Shown: positions 1-9,070, counted from the stretch's first letter. The stretch: 64,000 nucleotides of DNA from Bdellovibrionota bacterium (GCA_963170185.1 CAUJGS010000033.1:1-64000); one strand, 5' to 3'. The notes: generated by a model not told the origin, from the letters alone. Translations and numbers: made by a program.

Positions 1-126
1 GGCCCGCAGTTTCTCAAAGAGATCGGTTTTGAATCGCACCTAAGCCCAAGCCGCGCCAACGGACTAAACTCGATGGTTAAGCAAATCTACATGTACGCCA
101 CCGCCTTCAAGGCCATGGCCCGCTAA
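1..126 (+). CDS. C-terminal end of an unidentified protein (partial)
   Basis: The first 42 codons of the window are open in frame 1 and end in TAA at 124-126. The tail contains a motif FESHLSPSRA and ends in KAMAR. The start lies outside the window. No domain can be assigned from so short a piece. It converges on yebC, and a 10-bp hairpin lies in the gap between the two stops. Confidence 0.6.
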   Translation, partial: GPQFLKEIGFESHLSPSRANGLNSMVKQIYMYATAFKAMAR

Positions 127-184
127 GCCGCGCTACCGCATAGCGAGCAACCAGGGCCGGATGCTGCAACGACGCATCTAGAAT

Positions 185-208
185 CTTTCCGTGCAGGGGC
201 ACGGAAAG
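185..208. terminator. Terminator-like hairpin between convergent genes
   Basis: Perfect 10-bp inverted repeat (CTTTCCGTGC, loop AGGG, GCACGGAAAG) in the gap between the partial gene ending at 126 and yebC ending at 236. Neither strand has a clear run of T after the stem, so it could be a weak bidirectional terminator or an RNA 3'-end protector. Confidence 0.45.
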
Positions 209-235
209 CAGTGCAGGGCGGAGCCCGTAACGACG

Positions 236-943
236 CTATAGATCTAGGGTGCAGTGGATGCGGTGCGAGTCGTCGTTGTCGTCGAGAAGCTGCATGAATT
301 CGATGACTTCTTTTTTCTGCGCCTCGCTGACCTCGGTTATGTTTTTGGCTTTGTAGCTAAGTTCGGAGACCGACACGGTCCAGCCGCGACTTGTGAGAGC
401 ACCTTCGATCGCTTTTAGATCTTCTGGCGCTCCGTAGAAGAGACACTTCTCGCCTTCCAGGCGTTCGACTTCATTGGCCCCGGCTTCGATGGCGTCTTCT
501 TCTGGATCATTGACACCGGCTTTAGCAGCTTCGAGCATTGCCACGCGGTCAAACATCCACATCACGCTGCCCTCGGCGCCAAGGGCTCCGCCGTTTTTGT
601 TGAAGATGTTGCGAATCTCCGAAGCGGTGCGATTGCGATTGTCGGTTTGGCACTCGACGATGATGCCGACTTTGTGCGGCCCGTAGCCTTCGTAGGAAAG
701 CTCTTCGATTTGTGCACCGTCTTCTAAAAGGCCAGCGCCTTTTTTGATCGCACGTTCGATTGTGTCTTTGGGGCAAGATTCTTCTCTTGCGGCATCGATC
801 GCCATTCGTAAGCGGGAGTTGGCGTTGGGATCAGGGCCACCAAGTTTTGCTGCGACTTGAATCTCGCGAGCGAGTTTGGTGAATATTGCGCCTTTTTTTG
901 CCGAGTTGGCCGCGATACCGGCCTGTTTCCAACCTTTTCCCAT
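236..943 (-). CDS. yebC: YebC/PmpR/TACO1 family protein
   Basis: Member of the YebC family, long annotated as transcriptional regulators and more recently linked to relief of ribosome stalling. The protein has 235 residues, close to the usual 240-250. The N-terminus (MGKGWKQAG, then NSAKKGAIFTKLAREI and AKLGGPDPNANSRLR) matches the family signature, as do the middle blocks IERAIKKG and YEGYGP. A longer frame begins at 979, but the family pattern begins at the Met at 943, so that start is preferred. It is divergent from the DUF455 gene. Family assignment is secure; which of the two proposed roles applies here cannot be read from sequence. Confidence 0.93.
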   Translation of the reverse strand: MGKGWKQAGIAANSAKKGAIFTKLAREIQVAAKLGGPDPNANSRLRMAIDAAREESCPKDTIERAIKKGAGLLEDGAQIEELSYEGYGPHKVGIIVECQTDNRNRTASEIRNIFNKNGGALGAEGSVMWMFDRVAMLEAAKAGVNDPEEDAIEAGANEVERLEGEKCLFYGAPEDLKAIEGALTSRGWTVSVSELSYKAKNITEVSEAQKKEVIEFMQLLDDNDDSHRIHCTLDL

Positions 944-991
944 TTCGCTATATTGACGTATCGGGAATTGGCGAGGCAAGTGGAAGTAGTG

Positions 992-1843
992 ATGATGACA
1001 TCCTGGGATTGGTTGAAGATTGAAACGGCGCGACAGAAGGTGGCGACTCTCCCGAGCGTCGTTGAGAGTCTATTGAGGTATGGGACGACATCTCAAGAGC
1101 TGCCGAAAGAAGCGGCGACGATCCCGCTTCGTCCAGGCCGAGACGCAAGAGTCTTAGAGATCAAAGAACATCCTCCAAAGGTTGGTTTGCAAAAGCGTGA
1201 GGGGCAGATTCGGCTACTTCACGATCTCGGCAATATCGAGATGCAGGCCATGGAGCTTGCCGTTCGTACGCTCATCGAGTTTCCAGAAGTTCCGAAAGTG
1301 TTTCGAGAAGAACTGGCGGAGATCGCGCTTGATGAGGCGAGACACTTTGCGCTTTGCCTAGATGGTCTTGAAGAGCTTGGTTCGCAATGGGGAGCACTGC
1401 CGGTTCATTGCAGCCTCTGGGATGCCGTCGCCGATGAGCCTGAGGTTTCTCGTGGTGATTTCTTAGGCCGCATCATGCTGGTTCATCGCTACATGGAGGC
1501 GACAGGCCTTGATGCCGGCGAGAAGATTCTCATGCGTCTCGACAGCGTCGTGGGGGTGAAGCTCGCCCGGTCGATAGTGGATACCATCGTTCAAGAAGAA
1601 ATTGGACATGTGTCTTTTGGGAGTCGTTGGTACCGCACTGTGTGCGCGCAAAACGGGATCGACCCGCACGAGCATTTTGCCAAAGCGTATCCGGAAATTC
1701 TTCGCCGGGTTCCAAGAACAGAAAAGCCCGCGCTCCGTTTGAGGGAGCTTGCGGGCTTTGATGCGTTCGAAAACCAGGTGGTCTTAGAGACTTTGTCGAA
1801 GACCGACTTTAGCCGGCCACGGCCGGCCTTGCTGCCTGATTAG
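992..1843 (+). CDS. DUF455 family ferritin-like protein
   Basis: A 283-residue protein of the DUF455 family (ferritin-like, often predicted to bind two metal ions). Candidate metal ligands are the Glu in LGNIEMQAMEL, the EARH of DEARHFAL and the ExxGH of QEEIGHVSF, arranged as in a four-helix bundle. The frame is open from 857, but the upstream part overlaps yebC, and a GGAAG ribosome site at 982-986 precedes the paired ATGs at 992 and 995. The last four bases overlap the stop of the convergent gene at 1840. A strong hairpin lies inside the coding region at 1723-1759 and probably serves the opposite strand. The substrate is unknown. Confidence 0.85.
   Translation: MMTSWDWLKIETARQKVATLPSVVESLLRYGTTSQELPKEAATIPLRPGRDARVLEIKEHPPKVGLQKREGQIRLLHDLGNIEMQAMELAVRTLIEFPEVPKVFREELAEIALDEARHFALCLDGLEELGSQWGALPVHCSLWDAVADEPEVSRGDFLGRIMLVHRYMEATGLDAGEKILMRLDSVVGVKLARSIVDTIVQEEIGHVSFGSRWYRTVCAQNGIDPHEHFAKAYPEILRRVPRTEKPALRLRELAGFDAFENQVVLETLSKTDFSRPRPALLPD
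1723..1759 (-). terminator. Intrinsic terminator for the exported-protein gene, inside the DUF455 gene
   Basis: AAAGCCCGC at 1723-1731 pairs with GCGGGCTTT at 1751-1759, and the inner GCTCC pairs with GGAGC: a 14-bp stem with a 2-nt bulge and 7-nt loop. Read on the minus strand the stem is followed by a U-rich tail (CTTTTCTGTTCTT). It lies about 80 bp beyond the stop at 1840, so it is best read as the terminator of that minus-strand gene, embedded in its neighbour's codons. Confidence 0.6.
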
Positions 1844-2817
1844 AACTGGCGCGGGTTTGCCTGGGCTTTCACGTCGATGATGACATTTTTCTCGACGTCG
1901 TACTGAAGAAGCACAGGGTGCTTTTCGCTCGCCGTTTTGAGATCGAGAGCATAAGCATCCCAAGTCGAGCCATTAACCGAGATGTTGGCGAGTACAACAC
2001 CGAACTTCGACGAAACGGAAATCGCATACTTCGTATTGAAGAACAGTCGGTCGCGGTAATAGTTCTCGGATTGACGGCGATACTCCCAGCCTTGTGAGCC
2101 AGCAGTCTCTTCAATTTTAGAAAGAACCATTTGCGATCCGTCTGGACATTTCTCTTGGTTTGCCAAGTGCTCGATGGAATCTGAGATACGAGATGTGTAG
2201 GTGTGAATAGCGCCTTTTGTGGTCGTGCAAGTCGCGACAATCGGCAAAGTCTTTTGTGTCTCAGGGTTCGGTGTCAGTTCAAATGCCCCGATCTTGTTTG
2301 AAACATAAGTGATCTTTGCTTGAAGCGGGCTATGTTCTGACATCAGCGGCATGATTCGCATGTTGCGATCAAATTCCATTTCCGAAAGAGGGATCACCAT
2401 CTTAGATCCATCCGCATCCAGGATCTCGGCTCGGTATGTCAGGTACCAGCCCGAACTTCCGTCGTAGTCCGTCAGCGTGTAGCGTGCTGGTTTCTTTGCA
2501 AGAATGTCTTTGAGGTTTTCGCCTGATTTAAGACGAACCCATTGGCTTACGAGCACCAGACGGGGTTTTTGTTTTTCACAAGTCAGCTGCGGAGTCAGTT
2601 CGATATTTTCGACAAAGCCCGTGCGAACTTGGCCATCTGGCGCAGGTAGCCTGCAGGCGGCCTTCAGAGAAAGCATTTGATCGAAGGGAGCAGGGGCGCC
2701 TGGATAAGCACTTGCTTGTGAGACAAATGAGAGGGCGGCAAGTGCTCCTGCGGCCAAAGTGGCCATACTAAAAGCGGCCTTTTTGGCTTGCGTGTTGATC
2801 CACGTCGATTGGTTCAT
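1840..2817 (-). CDS. Exported protein of unknown function
   Basis: A 325-residue protein with a basic start, a hydrophobic stretch at about 14-34 and a likely cleavage after SQASA, so it is probably secreted to the periplasm. The mature part starts YPGAPAPFDQ and has four Cys, two early (in the AACRL and LTCEK contexts) and two in the second half (ATCTTTK and EKCPDG). No family is recognised. A clear GGAGGA ribosome site lies just upstream of the ATG at 2817. The stop overlaps the convergent DUF455 gene by 4 nt, and a terminator lies within that gene. Confidence 0.75.
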   Translation of the reverse strand: MNQSTWINTQAKKAAFSMATLAAGALAALSFVSQASAYPGAPAPFDQMLSLKAACRLPAPDGQVRTGFVENIELTPQLTCEKQKPRLVLVSQWVRLKSGENLKDILAKKPARYTLTDYDGSSGWYLTYRAEILDADGSKMVIPLSEMEFDRNMRIMPLMSEHSPLQAKITYVSNKIGAFELTPNPETQKTLPIVATCTTTKGAIHTYTSRISDSIEHLANQEKCPDGSQMVLSKIEETAGSQGWEYRRQSENYYRDRLFFNTKYAISVSSKFGVVLANISVNGSTWDAYALDLKTASEKHPVLLQYDVEKNVIIDVKAQANPRQF

Positions 2818-2960
2818 GATTCCTCCAAATTAATAAATCTCTTTAATTCGGGGCCATCAGGGGCAAGCGACGTGCCTGGAAAGATGGTTGGAAGAGATCG
2901 TATTAAATTGAGGGCTTGAAATTAAATGTGGCTAGGGAGAACTGGCGTGGGTCTGCAGGT

Positions 2961-2993
2961 AAAAAAGCCCGTCATGAGGTGCCGTAACGGGGC
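2961..2993 (-). terminator. Terminator of the E1/FabD-like operon
   Basis: On the minus strand GCCCCGT (from 2993) pairs with ACGGGC with one bulged C, and is followed directly by TTTTTT (2966-2961). It lies 64 bp beyond the stop at 3057, a normal position for an intrinsic terminator. The rest of the 2818-3056 gap shows no gene. Confidence 0.65.
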
Positions 2994-3056
2994 ATGGTTG
3001 CAAAACAAAGTGAAACAGGCTGTTGGCGTCAGCCCCATAGGAGCCTCTTGGAATGG

Positions 3057-4067
3057 CTAAGACTTTAATCCTAGCGACAAGAGAAACGGGTCAGCTTTTT
3101 GCCGGGCCGAAAAGTCGGCTTTGCTCGTGATTCCAAGCCACTTGTTTTCGACCAAGATTTGGCCAATCGAACCGCCCAGACTGTTCCCAGGGCCTAGAAG
3201 AACTAGGTGATCTGGAGCAAATTCTTTTAAGCCAACGGTGATCGCTTTTGTGAAATCGTAGGTGTCGACGACTTGCGTGTCGAGCGTGTAGCGATAAAGC
3301 GCTTCAAGGTCCGTGGCGTAAGGTTGCCAAATTTTACCGCGACCGTCGACCAGCGGTAGTGATGGCGTTTGAAAGAGCGAAGGCGGAAGCATTTCAAATG
3401 CGCGTTCGGAAGTTTGTTTCAACAGTGGAGTGTGAAAGGCTGCATGATTCACGAGTTGAAAGGGATAGTTTTCCACCTTCGGGAGGGCTGACATAAGGGT
3501 TTTAAGCCCCTTGGCGTCGCCGCCAATGACAGCGTACCCGCCTAGGCGAATAGAGTAATGGACGTCGCCGCCTTGGGCGCGAGCCTCATGGATCGCGCGA
3601 TCGACGATCGCGATCTGCTCTTGAGATTTAACCCAGTCTCCGTTGACGATGGGGTAGATCACCTGACCGCCGATGATCTTGTCCTTCATCATGGAGCCCA
3701 TGGTGTTGATGATTTCAAAAGCCCCGGCCCAGTTCAGTGCTCCGCCGAAGGCCAGTGCGAGATACCAACCCATCGAGTTTCCGGTAACGGCCACGATTTC
3801 GTACTTCTCGCGGTCAATACTTTGAAAGTCCGCGTACGAGCAGGCATAGATCAGAGTTGAAGCATTTTCGCCTTTGGTGTGAATGGCTGGCGAAAAGGTC
3901 TGTGCCTGATCGAGTTCTGAAATCGTGGGTTCACCGCGCGACTGTCTTCGCGCATCGATATCCGAAATGAAGTCCGCGATTTTTTCTCGATGCGGATTTA
4001 AGTACCCAAGAGTTTCTTTGGTGTATGAACCGCGCCCGGGGGCGATCACGACGATGCGTTTTTTCAT
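3057..4067 (-). CDS. FabD-like acyltransferase (malonyltransferase fold)
   Basis: A 336-residue protein resembling ACP S-malonyltransferase. The nucleophile motif reads GNSMG (Ser98) where FabD enzymes have GHSxG, and the partner His is in AAFHTPLL (His212), as in FabD. A GPGNSLGG motif lies near the C-terminus. The start at 4067 is chosen because its ATGA overlaps the stop of the upstream E1 gene, showing translational coupling; the frame upstream of it lies inside the E1 gene. The true fabD is at 39991-40962, so this is a divergent paralogue. Coupling to a 2-oxo acid dehydrogenase E1 suggests it handles an acyl group made there, but the substrate is inference. Confidence 0.8.
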   Translation of the reverse strand: MKKRIVVIAPGRGSYTKETLGYLNPHREKIADFISDIDARRQSRGEPTISELDQAQTFSPAIHTKGENASTLIYACSYADFQSIDREKYEIVAVTGNSMGWYLALAFGGALNWAGAFEIINTMGSMMKDKIIGGQVIYPIVNGDWVKSQEQIAIVDRAIHEARAQGGDVHYSIRLGGYAVIGGDAKGLKTLMSALPKVENYPFQLVNHAAFHTPLLKQTSERAFEMLPPSLFQTPSLPLVDGRGKIWQPYATDLEALYRYTLDTQVVDTYDFTKAITVGLKEFAPDHLVLLGPGNSLGGSIGQILVENKWLGITSKADFSARQKADPFLLSLGLKS

Positions 4068-6373
4068 GCGTTGGCCCCTTGAGATTTGTTTGCGCCATTG
4101 GCGTGGGCTTGAGGGGTTGGAGATTCGATTCCCAAAAGGTGAAGCGCGCCGCTCAGGATTTCTTCTTTCTTTGGAAGTCCCGCCGCTGAGGCTTTGCCAA
4201 GCGGAATAAAACAATCGTCTGCCGCGACGACTTTCATTTTGGGGAGTGCGCGTCCTTTTTGGCTAAATTCTTCGACCATTGCCGAAACAAGGAATTCGCT
4301 AAAAGAACCCGTCTTGCGGCACTCTTCGACGACCAGAACATTTTTTGATGCACCGATTTCGTCCGCGATTTTTGCCGTTTGAACTTCCGAGAGCCAGCGA
4401 AGGTCCAAAACCTTCACGCGCTGACCGTATTTTTCTACCAGATCGGTGGTGGCTTGGCGCGAGTAGTACGTGCCGTTTCCGTAGGTGAGGATCGTGAGGT
4501 CGGCAGGGCGCGAAGCTTCGGACGCTTCATCGTATGATCGATAAACGCCGAATTCGCCGAGCGCGATTTCTTCTTCGAGATCAGCCGGATAGTCGAAGCA
4601 CCAAAGCTTATCGCCTTCTTGATTGAGGTCTCGAGTCATGTAGAGGGCAATTGGTTCGATGAACACGACGACTCGGCCGTTTTCGTGAGCTTCGCGAACA
4701 CACCGGCGCATCATCTTGACGGCATCAAGACCATTGCTAGGAACCGCGATCACGATGCCTGGGATGTCTCGGAAAACAGCCAGTGAGTTGTCGTTGTGAA
4801 AGTGACCGCCGAAACCTTTTTGGTAGGCAAGGCCTGCGACGCGAAGAACCATCGGGTTTGTGTATTGTCCTTGCGAGAAAAAGGCGAGCGTCGCCGCCTC
4901 ACCGCGAAGCTGGTCTTCGGCATTGTGTACGTAGGCTAGGAATTGAATTTCAGGAATCGGAACAAAGCCGTTATGAGCCATGCCGATGCCTGTGCCGATG
5001 ATGGATTGTTCGTCCAAAAGTGAATTGAAAACGCGTTTCGGCCCAAACTTTTTAAAGAGACCATCGGTGACGTTATAGACGCCACCTTTTTGCGCGACGT
5101 CCTCGCCAAAGATGACCGTGTTTTTGTAGCGAAGAAGAATATCGTGCAGCCCAAGATTGATCAGTTTTGCCATGTGAAGTGGCGCTTTGGCTTTTTCCCA
5201 ATCGCTCTTTCCGATGGCGCTTTGCCGCTCTTCTAAGCTTGGCGCCGGGGGGGCGCTTCTTCGGTTTGTGCAGGCCGTGACGGTTTTGCGAACATCTTCC
5301 GCGGTGGAGAGCTGGGGACGTTTCATGGCGCTTTCTGAAACCGCTCGCACTTGTTCTCGCACCGATTCGTACATGTCGACGATCTGGTTTTGTGTTGCGA
5401 TTCCGTGCTCCACAGCAAGTCGTGCGGAATGTAAAAGCGGATCATTGAACTCGACCGCTTCGATTTGCGAAAACGAACGATAGGTGTTTTCCATGTCGCT
5501 TCCGGCGTGGCCCATTAGGCGAACCGTGTTCACGTGAAAGAAGACAGGGCGACGGCGCGTACGCGCGTAGTTCGAGGCTTCCTGCGCTTTTAGATAGGTG
5601 TCGAAGAGATTTAAACCGTCGGCGTGGATGTATTTGATGCCGGGGCGGTTTCCAAACGAGTTCTCGATCCAGTTGCCAGGCGTTTGAACAGAGATCCCAA
5701 TGCCGTTGTCTTCGCAAACGAAAATCAATGGTAGCGGAAGGTTTTGATACGAACACCAGCTCGCCATATTGATGGCGCCGACCGCGGTCGAGTGATTGGC
5801 CGAAGCATCGCCGAAGGAACAAGAGACCACGGCATCTGGCGGCATCACGGCTTCTATCCCAAGCGCGTGAGCGCGCTGCACGGAAAGCGCGGCGCCGACG
5901 GCCTTAGGCAGGTGTGAAGCTATGGTGCTTGTTTGTGGAGGTACCAAAAGCGGAAGGCTTCCAAAAACCTTGTGGCGTCCACCCGCAATGGGTTCTTCGG
6001 TTGAGGCGAAGAAAGAAAGCATCATGTCGAATAGCGGAGTTGAGCCTTCGAGTTGCTTGGATCTTTGAATCATAAAAGCGCCGCTGCGGTAGTGCAGGAA
6101 GGCCATGTCGCCTAAGCGAAAGACTTTGCCGTAGGCCGCGTTGCCCTCGTGCCCGGAACTTCCGATCGTGTAGTAGCAGAGGTTTTTGTTTTTCAAGATC
6201 CGTGCGATCAGATCGAGGTGTCGGCTCATCATCTGCGACTCGAAGAGATCCATGAATTCCGCAGGTTTTAGGCCAGACTCAAATAAACCAGTGGTGGAGC
6301 GTGCCGGAGGGAGGTGGCCCTCGCGAACGAAGCGAGAAAAGTTTTGATCAACGACTTCGGCTCGGTTAAACAT
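4064..6373 (-). CDS. Fused alpha/beta E1 component of a 2-oxo acid dehydrogenase
   Basis: A 769-residue thiamine-diphosphate enzyme that joins both E1 subunits in one chain. Residues about 1-345 are alpha-like: SGHEG near 75, His154 in IASHLPKAVGAA, and the ThDP/Mg motif beginning FGDASANHS at 187 and ending EDN at 223. Residues about 400-769 are beta-like, with IFGEDVAQKGGVYNVT, DEQSIIGTGIGMA and the C-terminal LVVEECRKTGSF. A linker rich in Ala, Pro and charged residues joins them. The best parallels are branched-chain 2-oxo acid dehydrogenases. No E2 or E3 is nearby, but leucine dehydrogenase and lipB are in the window. It is the first gene of a two-gene operon, divergent from glutaryl-CoA dehydrogenase. 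Confidence 0.88.
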   Translation of the reverse strand: MFNRAEVVDQNFSRFVREGHLPPARSTTGLFESGLKPAEFMDLFESQMMSRHLDLIARILKNKNLCYYTIGSSGHEGNAAYGKVFRLGDMAFLHYRSGAFMIQRSKQLEGSTPLFDMMLSFFASTEEPIAGGRHKVFGSLPLLVPPQTSTIASHLPKAVGAALSVQRAHALGIEAVMPPDAVVSCSFGDASANHSTAVGAINMASWCSYQNLPLPLIFVCEDNGIGISVQTPGNWIENSFGNRPGIKYIHADGLNLFDTYLKAQEASNYARTRRRPVFFHVNTVRLMGHAGSDMENTYRSFSQIEAVEFNDPLLHSARLAVEHGIATQNQIVDMYESVREQVRAVSESAMKRPQLSTAEDVRKTVTACTNRRSAPPAPSLEERQSAIGKSDWEKAKAPLHMAKLINLGLHDILLRYKNTVIFGEDVAQKGGVYNVTDGLFKKFGPKRVFNSLLDEQSIIGTGIGMAHNGFVPIPEIQFLAYVHNAEDQLRGEAATLAFFSQGQYTNPMVLRVAGLAYQKGFGGHFHNDNSLAVFRDIPGIVIAVPSNGLDAVKMMRRCVREAHENGRVVVFIEPIALYMTRDLNQEGDKLWCFDYPADLEEEIALGEFGVYRSYDEASEASRPADLTILTYGNGTYYSRQATTDLVEKYGQRVKVLDLRWLSEVQTAKIADEIGASKNVLVVEECRKTGSFSEFLVSAMVEEFSQKGRALPKMKVVAADDCFIPLGKASAAGLPKKEEILSGALHLLGIESPTPQAHANGANKSQGANA

Positions 6374-6465
6374 CGTTTCAACGTCCCTATAGGTTGGTAT
6401 CGGACGAGCCTACTTGAAGGGCTTTGTCGAAGCAAATGAACGTCACGTTCTGGGAGGGTCTTAAA

Positions 6466-7644
6466 ATGGCCGCTTATGAGTCTCTGAATTACATGAACAG
6501 CGATAGTCTTCTCACCGAAGACGAGTTGATGGTTCGGCAAAGCGTCCGTGACTTTGTTACCGAAAAAGTCGAACCGCTCTTGCTGGAATGTCATCGTGAA
6601 GAGCGCTTCCCGATGGAGCTGATCCCGCAGTTCGGCGAAATGGGCCTTTTGGGGTCGACCATCCAGGGCTACGGTTGCGCAGGCCTTGGGCATGTCGCTT
6701 ATGGGCTTATGACGCAGGAGCTTGAGCGCGGTGATTCTGGGATTCGTTCTTTCTGCTCGGTTCAGGGCTCGCTTGTCATGTACCCGATCTATGCTTATGG
6801 GTCGGAGGAGCAGCGTCAAAAGTACCTCCCAAAACTGGCGAAAGCGGAACTGATTGGCTGTTTCGGTTTGACCGAGCCTGACGCAGGCTCCAACCCGGGC
6901 GGTATGTTGACACGGGCTGTAAAAGTGCCTGGTGGCTACAAGATCAATGGCAACAAGATGTGGATCACCAACGGCAGCATCGCGGATATCGCAATCGTCT
7001 GGGCGCGTGTTGAAAATGAAAACGGCAAAATCCGTGGCTTCATCGTGGAAAAAGGAACCCCTGGATTCACGACAAGCAAGATGGAAGGTAAGTTCTCGCT
7101 TCGCGTGAGTGTCACGTCAGAACTTCACTTCCAAGACTGTGTTGTTCCGGAGTCGCAGATGTTGCCAAACGGAGAAGGTCTTAAGGCTCCACTTGGTTGT
7201 TTGACTCAAGCCCGTTACGGCATTGCATGGGGAGTGTTGGGGGCGGCGGATGCCTGCTACCACACGGCTTTGAACTACGCCAAAGAGCGCAAGATTTTCG
7301 ACGACAAGCCTCTTGCGGGATATCAGCTAGCCCAAGCGAAGCTGGTGAAGATGGTTCAAGAGATCACAAAAGGGCAGTTGCTTGCTATTCAGATGGGTCG
7401 CTTGAAAGAGCGCGGAGAGCTTCAGCCGCATCATGTTTCGCTAGCAAAAATGAACAACTGCAAACTCGCGCTTGAAACGGCTCGTGAAGCTCGCGACATG
7501 CTCGGCGGCAACGGGATCATCGACGAATATCCTGTGATTCGCCACATGCTGAACCTCGAATCGGTCAACACGTACGAGGGAACAGAAGACATCCATCGAC
7601 TGGTTGTTGGGCAGCAGATCACGGGCATCCCGACGTTCCGGTAA
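6466..7644 (+). CDS. gcdH: Glutaryl-CoA dehydrogenase-like acyl-CoA dehydrogenase
   Basis: A 392-residue flavoprotein of the acyl-CoA dehydrogenase family. GFGLTEPD-like (CFGLTEPDAGSNPG) and KMWITNG motifs mark the FAD region, and the C-terminus MLNLESVNTYEGTEDIHRLV carries the catalytic Glu of YEGT in the context typical of glutaryl-CoA dehydrogenase, which oxidises and decarboxylates glutaryl-CoA to crotonyl-CoA in lysine and tryptophan breakdown. The frame is open from a TTG at 6424, but a GGGAGGG ribosome site at 6452-6458 sits correctly before the ATG at 6466. Specificity among close relatives is inferred from the C-terminal motif. Confidence 0.88.
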   Translation: MAAYESLNYMNSDSLLTEDELMVRQSVRDFVTEKVEPLLLECHREERFPMELIPQFGEMGLLGSTIQGYGCAGLGHVAYGLMTQELERGDSGIRSFCSVQGSLVMYPIYAYGSEEQRQKYLPKLAKAELIGCFGLTEPDAGSNPGGMLTRAVKVPGGYKINGNKMWITNGSIADIAIVWARVENENGKIRGFIVEKGTPGFTTSKMEGKFSLRVSVTSELHFQDCVVPESQMLPNGEGLKAPLGCLTQARYGIAWGVLGAADACYHTALNYAKERKIFDDKPLAGYQLAQAKLVKMVQEITKGQLLAIQMGRLKERGELQPHHVSLAKMNNCKLALETAREARDMLGGNGIIDEYPVIRHMLNLESVNTYEGTEDIHRLVVGQQITGIPTFR

Positions 7645-7672
7645 TCCATTTCGTTAAAATAAGCGTCGCCGC

Positions 7673-8293
7673 TTAGGGAGCGCGGTGGTGGCGTGTGATC
7701 CATGGCCGATCGATAATATCGGCCAGGAGTATGATGCGATCTGTTTCGCCGCGATTGAAGACTTGGTGTTCACGCGCGACATCTAAGATGTAGGCCGAAC
7801 CATCGGCTGGCATGTGCGCAGCCCCTTCGTCGCACTCAAATGTGCAAAGCGGATTCGTGAGAATCGGAATATGCAGGCGGACGCAGTATGTGCCCTCGTT
7901 CGCGTCGCGGTGTTTGGTGGAATAACCTTGAGCCTTTAAAATCGAAAGGCGCACTCGCGCAGGCTCTAAGCCAATTGCCCGAATCTTATCGACGACCTCG
8001 GCAAGATAGCCGTGGCAAATCTGCGTCGGTACACGATAGTGGTGACGAGCTTTCACTCCAAGTGCGGTTGCTTTTTCTATCGTGGATGCGCCGGGCATGA
8101 AGTCTTCATCGTAGATGCGTTGCCCTCGCTGAAAACCATCTTGGTACTCTCCGGTCGAGGAAAGCACCGACCAGCCTCCAAAATACGAGCCGTTCATAAC
8201 CGGCGGAAGCGGGAACACATACCGCTTAAGGTGGTCTGTCAGTTTCGCAATCTCGACAGAAAATATGCCGCGATCGACGCGCTCAAAGATCAT
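7673..8293 (-). CDS. Aspartyl/asparaginyl beta-hydroxylase-like dioxygenase
   Basis: A 206-residue protein with the arrangement of the Asp/Asn beta-hydroxylase branch of 2-oxoglutarate/Fe(II) dioxygenases: an HxD-type pair in TKHRDANEG, the LHIPI strand next to it, a second His in REHQVFN and an Arg in ETDRIILLADI that would hold 2-oxoglutarate. The protein has no signal peptide, so it should act in the cytoplasm. It converges on the acyl-CoA dehydrogenase with a 28-bp gap and lies 12 bp beyond the pseudouridine synthase stop region. The substrate cannot be told. Confidence 0.75.
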   Translation of the reverse strand: MIFERVDRGIFSVEIAKLTDHLKRYVFPLPPVMNGSYFGGWSVLSSTGEYQDGFQRGQRIYDEDFMPGASTIEKATALGVKARHHYRVPTQICHGYLAEVVDKIRAIGLEPARVRLSILKAQGYSTKHRDANEGTYCVRLHIPILTNPLCTFECDEGAAHMPADGSAYILDVAREHQVFNRGETDRIILLADIIDRPWITRHHRAP

Positions 8294-8305
8294 GGTCTAA
8301 TTCTA

Positions 8306-9070
8306 CTAGAATTTTTCGTCGGGCTTCAAGAAGCGCCACTTACCTTCGGGTAGTTTTCCCAACATGATTCGGCCGATCCGAACGCGTTTGAGACCAATTA
8401 CCTCAAGACCCACCAGCTCGCACATACGACGTACTTGGCGTTTTTTTCCCTCGGTGAGAATGAACTTCAGCTGATCACTGTTGATCCAATCGACCTTTGC
8501 TGGAAGCAGGGCCTCGCCATCGAGTTCTAGACCGTGACGAAGCAGTTCGAGACCTTTGGGAATGATTTTTCCTTTTACGCGAACGAGGTACTCTTTTTCG
8601 ACGTTCGAGTTTTCTCCGATCAAGTCGCGCGCGACGCGGCCGTCTTGCGTGAAGACGAGAAGTCCCTTGGAGTCGATGTCGAGGCGTCCCGCAGGAGCGA
8701 GGCCATCGAAATGTGATCTCATTAGTTTGAGATCGCCAGGCTCCTTAAACTGATTCATTTCCGTGATGAGGCGAACGGCAGGCTCGTAGCCGGGCTCTGG
8801 TTGGCCAGAGACATAGCCCACGGGTTTGTTTAGCAAGATAGTGACCTTGGCCCCGCGTTCGAGACGCGCGGACTTGGCGAGGTCGATCTTGCAATCGGAT
8901 TTGGCTTTTGCGCCCAGGGTGGCGATTTCGCCGTTGACCATGACCCAGCCGCGCTCGATCCATGCGTCCGCTTCACGGCGTGAGCATATTCCGCGGTCGG
9001 CCATAATCTTTGAGACACGAACGAGCGAGTCGCCAGCCACGTTTTTATCGGCCACGTTTTTAGATGACAT
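8306..9070 (-). CDS. RsuA/RluB/RluF-family pseudouridine synthase
   Basis: A 254-residue rRNA pseudouridine synthase. An S4 RNA-binding domain covers about residues 15-75 ([20 protein letters not shown], then VMVNGE). The catalytic core has [10 protein letters not shown] and the signature [11 protein letters not shown] with the catalytic Asp, then KEYLV and the family ending [12 protein letters not shown] and [13 protein letters not shown]. The frame extends to 9349, but that part overlaps the divergent gene and the S4 pattern begins after the Met at 9070. The insertion between [10 protein letters not shown] and GRLD is longer than in E. coli RluF. The target base cannot be predicted. Confidence 0.9.
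   Translation of the reverse strand: MSSKNVADKNVAGDSLVRVSKIMADRGICSRREADAWIERGWVMVNGEIATLGAKAKSDCKIDLAKSARLERGAKVTILLNKPVGYVSGQPEPGYEPAVRLITEMNQFKEPGDLKLMRSHFDGLAPAGRLDIDSKGLLVFTQDGRVARDLIGENSNVEKEYLVRVKGKIIPKGLELLRHGLELDGEALLPAKVDWINSDQLKFILTEGKKRQVRRMCELVGLEVIGLKRVRIGRIMLGKLPEGKWRFLKPDEKF

Noticed and set aside
857-991. Upstream extension of the DUF455 gene
   Set aside because: It is antisense to yebC and lies before the GGAAG ribosome site; the family pattern starts at 992-995.
4068-4214. Extension of the FabD-like gene into the E1 gene
   Set aside because: The ATGA overlap at 4064-4067 gives a natural coupled start, and the extension has no FabD similarity.
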